Source: PWPS01 sp964507105
GTDB lineage: Bacteria > Patescibacteriota > Minisyncoccia > Minisyncoccales > PWPS01
Direction: 5' to 3'
NCBI GenBank assembly: GCA_964507105.1
Contig: CAZDOR010000001.1
Span: forward strand, 1-64,000
Length of the DNA stretch: 64,000 bases
This document shows, piece by piece, positions 59,923-64,000 of this stretch. Under the pieces are notes generated by a model, which was given only the letters and a program-made list of their open reading frames with translations, did not search any database and was not told the DNA's origin. The position numbers and the translations under genes are program-made. How positions within the stretch are numbered: position 1 is the first letter of the stretch; the number at the start of each line of letters is the position of its first letter.

Positions 59923-60354
59923 CTAAGAAACTATAAAGGAAATAAGGAAAGGCACCGTGTAAGCGAATATCGCAACGAGAATACCTATTATGGCAAAGGT
60001 TATATATTTCTTACCCTTTTCCATGTGCCCTTCTCTCGGTCCGGCAGTTAATATGAAGAAAGCACCCATTATAACCAAAGCAACGACCAAAACGATCATC
60101 AAGTAAAAGAAGAAGTTAGCGACTCTGTTAATCATATTTATCACACAGACGACCGCTCCGGCTCCTTCGTTTTCTTCCACATCAACGCTTTGTCCCGCGC
60201 TAAGTTCCCACGTGTTTCCGTCTTCCAACTGATAGTCGAAATCCCTTACTATAGTACATCCTTCCACCGGACTGATAGCTCCCGCCGCCATCGGTGCGCC
60301 GGTACCTATAAGAGCCAAAGTCAAAACCAAAAATAGAGTTAATATCTTTTTCAT
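59923..60354 (-). CDS. TrbC/VirB2-like pilin (T4SS-pilin family)
   Basis: This 143-residue protein has a signal peptide (about 1-25), a short outer segment with cysteines (EGCTIVRD, AVVCVINMINRV), and two membrane helices (about 82-105 and 117-141) separated by the basic loop TAGPREGHMEKGKKYI. The G-P-R-E...GKKYI loop is typical of small VirB2/TrbC-type pilins common in CPR genomes. No VirB/Tra machinery is in the window, so whether it forms a filament is open. It has its own promoter and terminator. Confidence 0.72.
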   Translation of the reverse strand: MKKILTLFLVLTLALIGTGAPMAAGAISPVEGCTIVRDFDYQLEDGNTWELSAGQSVDVEENEGAGAVVCVINMINRVANFFFYLMIVLVVALVIMGAFFILTAGPREGHMEKGKKYITFAIIGILVAIFAYTVPFLISFIVS

Positions 60355-60404
60355 GTTTGTCTATTTTTTTATCTTTCTCGACCTTTGATTTTATTCCTTG
60401 TTTG

Positions 60405-60432
60405 ATTCTAACACTTTTTCAATTTATCGCAA
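60405..60432 (-). promoter_or_regulatory. promoter of the first T4SS-type pilin
   Basis: On the minus strand, TTGCGA (60427-60432), a 16-bp spacer ending in the TGn extension, and TAGAAT (60405-60410). The leader is about 45 nt. Confidence 0.6.
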
Positions 60433-60433
60433 A

Positions 60434-60775
60434 TTAAGAGCCGACAACAAACTCAACGGCATAAAGAATAGCTCGAGCAAAAATAATTACAAAGATACCG
60501 ATGATTGAATAAGTTATCAAATTTTTTCCTTTTTTTACATATTTCTGGTCTTGTCCACCAATCATTATAAAAAGAGCGCCGAGCATAACGAGAAAAATAA
60601 CCAACCCGATACCCACTTGGATTAATATATTCGTTACCGCCCAGAAAAAATCTCCTATTTCTTCGTACTGCAAGGGGTTGGGAATATCAAAAACATCGGC
60701 ATAAGCATTTTGAGTACCGATGAAAAGAAAAGTTGATACGGCTAAAAAGGATTTATATTTTTTTAAAAACTTCAT
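60434..60775 (-). CDS. TrbC/VirB2-like pilin, paralogue
   Basis: This 113-residue paralogue of the neighbouring pilin has a signal peptide ending near NAYA, an outer segment (DVFDIPNPLQYEEIGDFFWAV) and two helices around the loop IMIGGQDQKYVKKGKNLITYSIIGI. It lacks the cysteines of the first copy. The D-I-P-N-P-L start of the mature part is common in this family. It lies 5 nt after the methyltransferase gene. Confidence 0.72.
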   Translation of the reverse strand: MKFLKKYKSFLAVSTFLFIGTQNAYADVFDIPNPLQYEEIGDFFWAVTNILIQVGIGLVIFLVMLGALFIMIGGQDQKYVKKGKNLITYSIIGIFVIIFARAILYAVEFVVGS

Positions 60776-60780
60776 AACTA

Positions 60781-61293
60781 CTATTTTTTCTTATAAATAA
60801 ATCCGTAATGGTGTAATCCCGCCGAAAAGCTTTCTTTCAGATAAAAGTCGTGTTTTTCAACCAACTCACGAACTTCTTCCGGATTAATTTTAGATAATTT
60901 TAATCCTATAGGTGAATCGGGAGACCATTCGGTAATCAACAAAACCCCCTCTTTTCTCAACACTCTTTTCGCTTCAGAAATCACTTTTTCTCTGTCTTCA
61001 ACTTGAAATAAAAAGTTAGTCATCAAAACCAAGTCTACGGATCGATCCCTTATCGAAACTCCTTTTTCTATATTCTCAACAACCGTTTTTACATTGGCTA
61101 AACTTTTCTGTTCGAGCTTCCCTTTGAGAGCCGACAACGGCTCTTCAAGAAGATCAATAGCATAAACCAATCCTTCGTCCAGCTTTTCGGCCAGAGGGAT
61201 GGTCCATCCGCCGGATCCACATCCGAAATCAGCGGCTCTCATGTCGCTTTTCAGGTGAAGATCTTCAATTATTTTTTCCGGATTACCGAACAT
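60781..61293 (-). CDS. class I SAM-dependent methyltransferase
   Basis: This 170-residue soluble protein has the Methyltransf_11/UbiE-like pattern: motif I RAADFGCGSGGWTIPLAE, motif II VYAIDLLEEPL, the post-II segment, DLVLMTNFLFQVEDREKVISEAKRVLRKEGVLLITEW (motifs IV-V). The substrate is unknown. It lies 3 nt after gyrA and 5 nt before the pilin, inside a minus-strand operon. Confidence 0.85.
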   Translation of the reverse strand: MFGNPEKIIEDLHLKSDMRAADFGCGSGGWTIPLAEKLDEGLVYAIDLLEEPLSALKGKLEQKSLANVKTVVENIEKGVSIRDRSVDLVLMTNFLFQVEDREKVISEAKRVLRKEGVLLITEWSPDSPIGLKLSKINPEEVRELVEKHDFYLKESFSAGLHHYGFIYKKK

Positions 61294-61296
61294 AAA

Positions 61297-63744
61297 TTAA
61301 AAGCAAGTTATCGAAGCCACTTCATCGTTTTTCCCGAGTTTCATGACTCTGACACCTTGTGTCACTCTGGATAGTTCGGAAACTTTATCTATTTTGGTTC
61401 TTATCACTTTGGCTTTTTTCGAAATCGAAACCAGATCTTGTCCTTTGTTGACGACTCTGGCAGAAACTATTTCTCCTACTTTGGAAGGGTTGGAGAGAGT
61501 TTTAAGCCCCACTCCTCCTCTTTTTTGTGCCCTGTATTTTTCTGTCGGAGTTCTTTTTCCGTAACCCTTTTTTGTCATTACGAAGAGATACTGATCTTTA
61601 TCACTGATAACTCCCATATCAACCACTTCATCACCATCCTTCAAGTTTATTCCTTTCACCCCCATAGCTTGTCGTCCCATCGGTCTTACTTCATTCTCGG
61701 AAAAACGGATTGCCTTTCCTTTCTTGGTTGTAATTATTATGTCGTCATCACCGGTTGTCTTTCTAACCTTTTTCAATTGATCACCTTCTTTTAAGTTTAA
61801 AGCTATCAAACCGGATCTTCTGATGTTTTTAAATTGTTCAAGTTCAGTCTTTTTAATTTTTCCCTTTCGGGTAACCATTACCAGATTATCTATTTCTTCA
61901 TCTTTTTCATCTTTATCCAAAGGAATAACCGCCAAAACACTTTCATCTGTAGAAAGCTCCAAAAAGTTCAAAATTCCTCTTCCTCTGGCCGCTCTGGATC
62001 CTTCGGGAACCTTATAAACCGGAACTCTGAAAACTTTTCCCGTGTCGGTGAAAAACAATAAATTATCGTGCGTATTGGCTTTTATAAAATGATCGACAAC
62101 ATCGTCCTGGCTGGTTTTCATTCCCAATATTCCTTTTCCGCCTCTTTTTTGTTTTTTGTAAGTGGAAGGGTTTATCCTTTTTATGTAACCTCCTTTGGTT
62201 ATGGTAACTATGGAACTCTCCTTCGGAATCAAGTCTTTTTCTCTAATACTACCGAGAGGTTCCGGATTGACTTCCGTTCTTCTTTCATCGTTGAATTTTT
62301 CTTTCATCTCCAAAAGTCCTTTCTTTATTTCTTCTTTTATTTTCTCGTCACTTTCCAATATGGAAGTAAGCTCTTTTATAATTTTTCTTTTTTCTTCGAG
62401 TTCTTCTTCCACTTCGACCCTTTCCAGTTTAGCCAATCTCTGCAATCTCATTCTCAAAATGGCCAAAGCCTGTAAATCACTCAGGTCGTATTCTTTCATT
62501 AAGTTCGTTTTAGCCTCTTCCTTGTTTTCCGAAGCTTTTATCGTTTCAATAATTTCATCTATGTCCACGAGAGCCTTGTATAATCCTTGCAAGATATGCT
62601 CGCGATCCTTGGCTTTTCCCAAATTATATTTTATTCTTCTGGTGACCACCTCTTTTCTGTGATCCAAATAATGAGCCAATATTTCGACCAAGCTCAAAAC
62701 TCTCGGCTGAATTCCATCAACCAAAGCAATCATGTTCAAATGAAATTTCTTTTGGAGAGAACTGTAATTATAGAGCCTGTTCAATACTTTTTGAGGGTAA
62801 GCATTTCTTTTAAGGTCAATCGCTACCCTGAGACCATCCCTGTCCGATTCGTCCCTTATATCCCTAACACCTTCCAATTTTCCATCTTTGACTAAATTTG
62901 CAAACTGTTCAACCATTTTCGATTTTTTAACTCCATAGGGAATTTCAGTTATTATTATCTGAGAGCTTCTCGCTTTCTGTTTTATTTCCGCTTTTCCTCT
63001 TACCTTTATTCCGCCTTTTCCTTGTGAATAGGCGGTTATTATCTGTTCCTTGTTGAATATTTCTCCGCCGGTAGGGAAGTCAGGGCCCTTTATGTATTCA
63101 AAAAGATCCTCAGTATCGGCATCCGGATTTTCCAAAAGGTGAACGGCCGCATCTATGGTTTCTCCCAAGTTGTGAGGAGGAATATTAGTAGCCATACCCA
63201 CGGCGATGCCCAGTGATCCGTTCAACAAAAGTTGAGGAACGGGTGAAGGTAAAACGGTCGGCTCCTCTTTGGTTCCATCATAATTATCTACAAAATCAAC
63301 CGTATCCTTGCTTATGTTTTTCAGCATCACCTTTCCTATTTCGGATAGTCTCGCTTCGGTATATCTTTGAGCTCCGGGCGGATCATTATCTATTGACCCG
63401 AAATTACCCTGTCCTTCGACCAAAGGGTATCGGAGCGAAAAATCCTGCGCCATTCTGACCATTGAATTATAAACCGCGGTGTCCCCATGAGGATGGTATC
63501 GAGCTAAAGTCATTCCCACCACACTGGCCGATTTTTTGTACTTGGATCCGGGAGTGAGCCCGTCCTCGTTCATAGTGTAAAGTATTCTACGATGAACCGG
63601 CTTCAGTCCGTCTCTGACATCCGGAAGAGCTCTTCCCACTATCACCGACATCGCATAGTCTATATAAGACTTTTTCATTTCTTCTTCTATACTTCTCGGT
63701 TTTACGTATCCTATATCGTTTTCTTGAAAATTTTCATCTTCCAT
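61297..63744 (-). CDS. gyrA: DNA gyrase subunit A
   Basis: This 815-residue type II topoisomerase subunit cuts and passes DNA to add negative supercoils. It has ALPDVRDGLKPVHRRILY, the quinolone-determining region RYHPHGDTAVYNSMVRMAQ, the catalytic tyrosine in AQRYTEARL, and a C-terminal beta-pinwheel with the GyrA box QKRGGKG, which favours gyrase over topoisomerase IV. At the positions equal to E. coli Ser83 and Asp87 it has Thr89 and Asn93. gyrB is not in the window. The gene starts 12 nt after the preceding metallo-hydrolase gene. Confidence 0.96.
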   Translation of the reverse strand: MEDENFQENDIGYVKPRSIEEEMKKSYIDYAMSVIVGRALPDVRDGLKPVHRRILYTMNEDGLTPGSKYKKSASVVGMTLARYHPHGDTAVYNSMVRMAQDFSLRYPLVEGQGNFGSIDNDPPGAQRYTEARLSEIGKVMLKNISKDTVDFVDNYDGTKEEPTVLPSPVPQLLLNGSLGIAVGMATNIPPHNLGETIDAAVHLLENPDADTEDLFEYIKGPDFPTGGEIFNKEQIITAYSQGKGGIKVRGKAEIKQKARSSQIIITEIPYGVKKSKMVEQFANLVKDGKLEGVRDIRDESDRDGLRVAIDLKRNAYPQKVLNRLYNYSSLQKKFHLNMIALVDGIQPRVLSLVEILAHYLDHRKEVVTRRIKYNLGKAKDREHILQGLYKALVDIDEIIETIKASENKEEAKTNLMKEYDLSDLQALAILRMRLQRLAKLERVEVEEELEEKRKIIKELTSILESDEKIKEEIKKGLLEMKEKFNDERRTEVNPEPLGSIREKDLIPKESSIVTITKGGYIKRINPSTYKKQKRGGKGILGMKTSQDDVVDHFIKANTHDNLLFFTDTGKVFRVPVYKVPEGSRAARGRGILNFLELSTDESVLAVIPLDKDEKDEEIDNLVMVTRKGKIKKTELEQFKNIRRSGLIALNLKEGDQLKKVRKTTGDDDIIITTKKGKAIRFSENEVRPMGRQAMGVKGINLKDGDEVVDMGVISDKDQYLFVMTKKGYGKRTPTEKYRAQKRGGVGLKTLSNPSKVGEIVSARVVNKGQDLVSISKKAKVIRTKIDKVSELSRVTQGVRVMKLGKNDEVASITCF

Positions 63745-63756
63745 TGTTTTTTTGAA

Positions 63757-64000
63757 TTATGCTTTTTTGCTTTGTGGTTTAAGTTTATAAACTTGCATCT
63801 CTCCTTCGGAAAGACCCGTTCTGGAAATCTTTGCCTTATCCTCGGCTTTCTTGTCTTTTTCACCCATCGCTTTAAAGAATTTTTCCGGTCCCTCCAAATC
63901 CAATTTTAAGCCGGGAATCTTGTAATGCATCGGAATCACCGCTTTAGGTTCCAGTTGAGAAACGACTTTACCAGCCTGTTTCGCATCGATCGTATATTTT
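63757..64000 (-). CDS. metallo-beta-lactamase-fold hydrolase (UlaG-like), C-terminal part only
   Basis: Only the last about 80 residues are in the window; the gene continues past base 64000. The segment AKQAGKVVSQLEPKAVIPMHYKIPGL matches the end of UlaG/YtnP-like zinc hydrolases, where the histidine of PMHY is a metal ligand. The last residues are basic. The in-frame ATG at 63937-63939 is internal, not the start. It lies 12 nt before gyrA in the same operon. Confidence 0.7.
   Translation of the reverse strand, partial: KYTIDAKQAGKVVSQLEPKAVIPMHYKIPGLKLDLEGPEKFFKAMGEKDKKAEDKAKISRTGLSEGEMQVYKLKPQSKKA

Noticed and set aside
1..64000. Reassigned genetic code (UGA as glycine)
   Set aside because: TGA ends several clearly complete genes (for example the first GT4, the first radical SAM gene and pilD) at family-typical lengths.
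1..64000. Insertion sequences, integrases, CRISPR arrays or defence systems
   Set aside because: None were found; no transposase, Cas or restriction motifs are visible and base composition looks even across the window.

Overview
The window looks like a chromosomal segment of a Candidate Phyla Radiation bacterium (Patescibacteria, most likely a Parcubacteria-type lineage). This assignment is inferred from gene content and was not confirmed by any search. Supporting signs are an AT-leaning genome with K/E-rich proteins, tight packing with many ATGA overlaps, and a type IV pilus cluster with no secretin, which suggests a single membrane. Others are a cupin-type (archaeal-style) glucose-6-phosphate isomerase, a substrate-binding protein with a built-in peptidoglycan-binding domain, two small TrbC/VirB2-like membrane pilins, and tRNA genes without an encoded CCA end. 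TGA is used as a normal stop, so the UGA=Gly code of Gracilibacteria/Absconditabacteria is excluded.

Layout. 1-5.2 kb (minus): a serine-hydrolase homologue that has lost catalytic residues, then dnaG - radical SAM - rpoD, a replication/transcription operon with an extra gene inside it. 5.3-12.6 kb (plus): a surface-sugar cluster (two GT4 and one GT2 glycosyltransferase, a YdcF-like protein) followed by two cobalamin-type radical SAM paralogues that share a perfect 367-bp block. 12.6-15.4 kb (minus): tRNA-Ser, a zinc-ribbon protein and groES-groEL under a CIRCE-like operator. 15.4-21.4 kb (plus): a holin-like membrane protein, secG, the substrate-binding protein, glucose-6-phosphate isomerase, tRNA-Leu, RNase J and trpS. 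21.4-24.4 kb (minus): a coiled-coil protein, a FIST sensor and phosphomannomutase. 24.8-26.9 kb (plus): ychF-rpsF-ssb-rpsR. 27-40.3 kb (minus): recA, ftsK, rpoC, rpoB, rodA, ligA.

40.3-51.9 kb (minus) is a nearly complete type IV pilus locus: pilM, N, O, a PilP-position protein, pilB, T, C, two tandem major pilins with their own promoters and terminators, pilD, and four minor-pilin genes that run into ligA and rodA. 51.9-54.7 kb holds four tRNAs, recG and a highly structured non-coding stretch. 54.8-59.8 kb (plus): tsaD, valS, a PrsW-like protease, Hsp20 and a methyltransferase. 59.8-64 kb (minus): tRNA-Leu, two T4SS-type pilins, a methyltransferase, gyrA and the end of a metallo-beta-lactamase-fold gene.

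Promoters are easy to read in this genome: TTGACA-like boxes with 16-17 bp spacers, or extended -10 boxes (TGnTATAAT). Several lie so close to the start codon that the mRNA would be leaderless or nearly so, and Shine-Dalgarno sequences are rare. The most unusual items are the 367-bp identical block in the radical SAM pair, the 230-bp identical 5' halves of the pilin genes, the structured RNA candidate between recG and tRNA-Glu, and the shared CA after the discriminator base in all seven tRNA genes.
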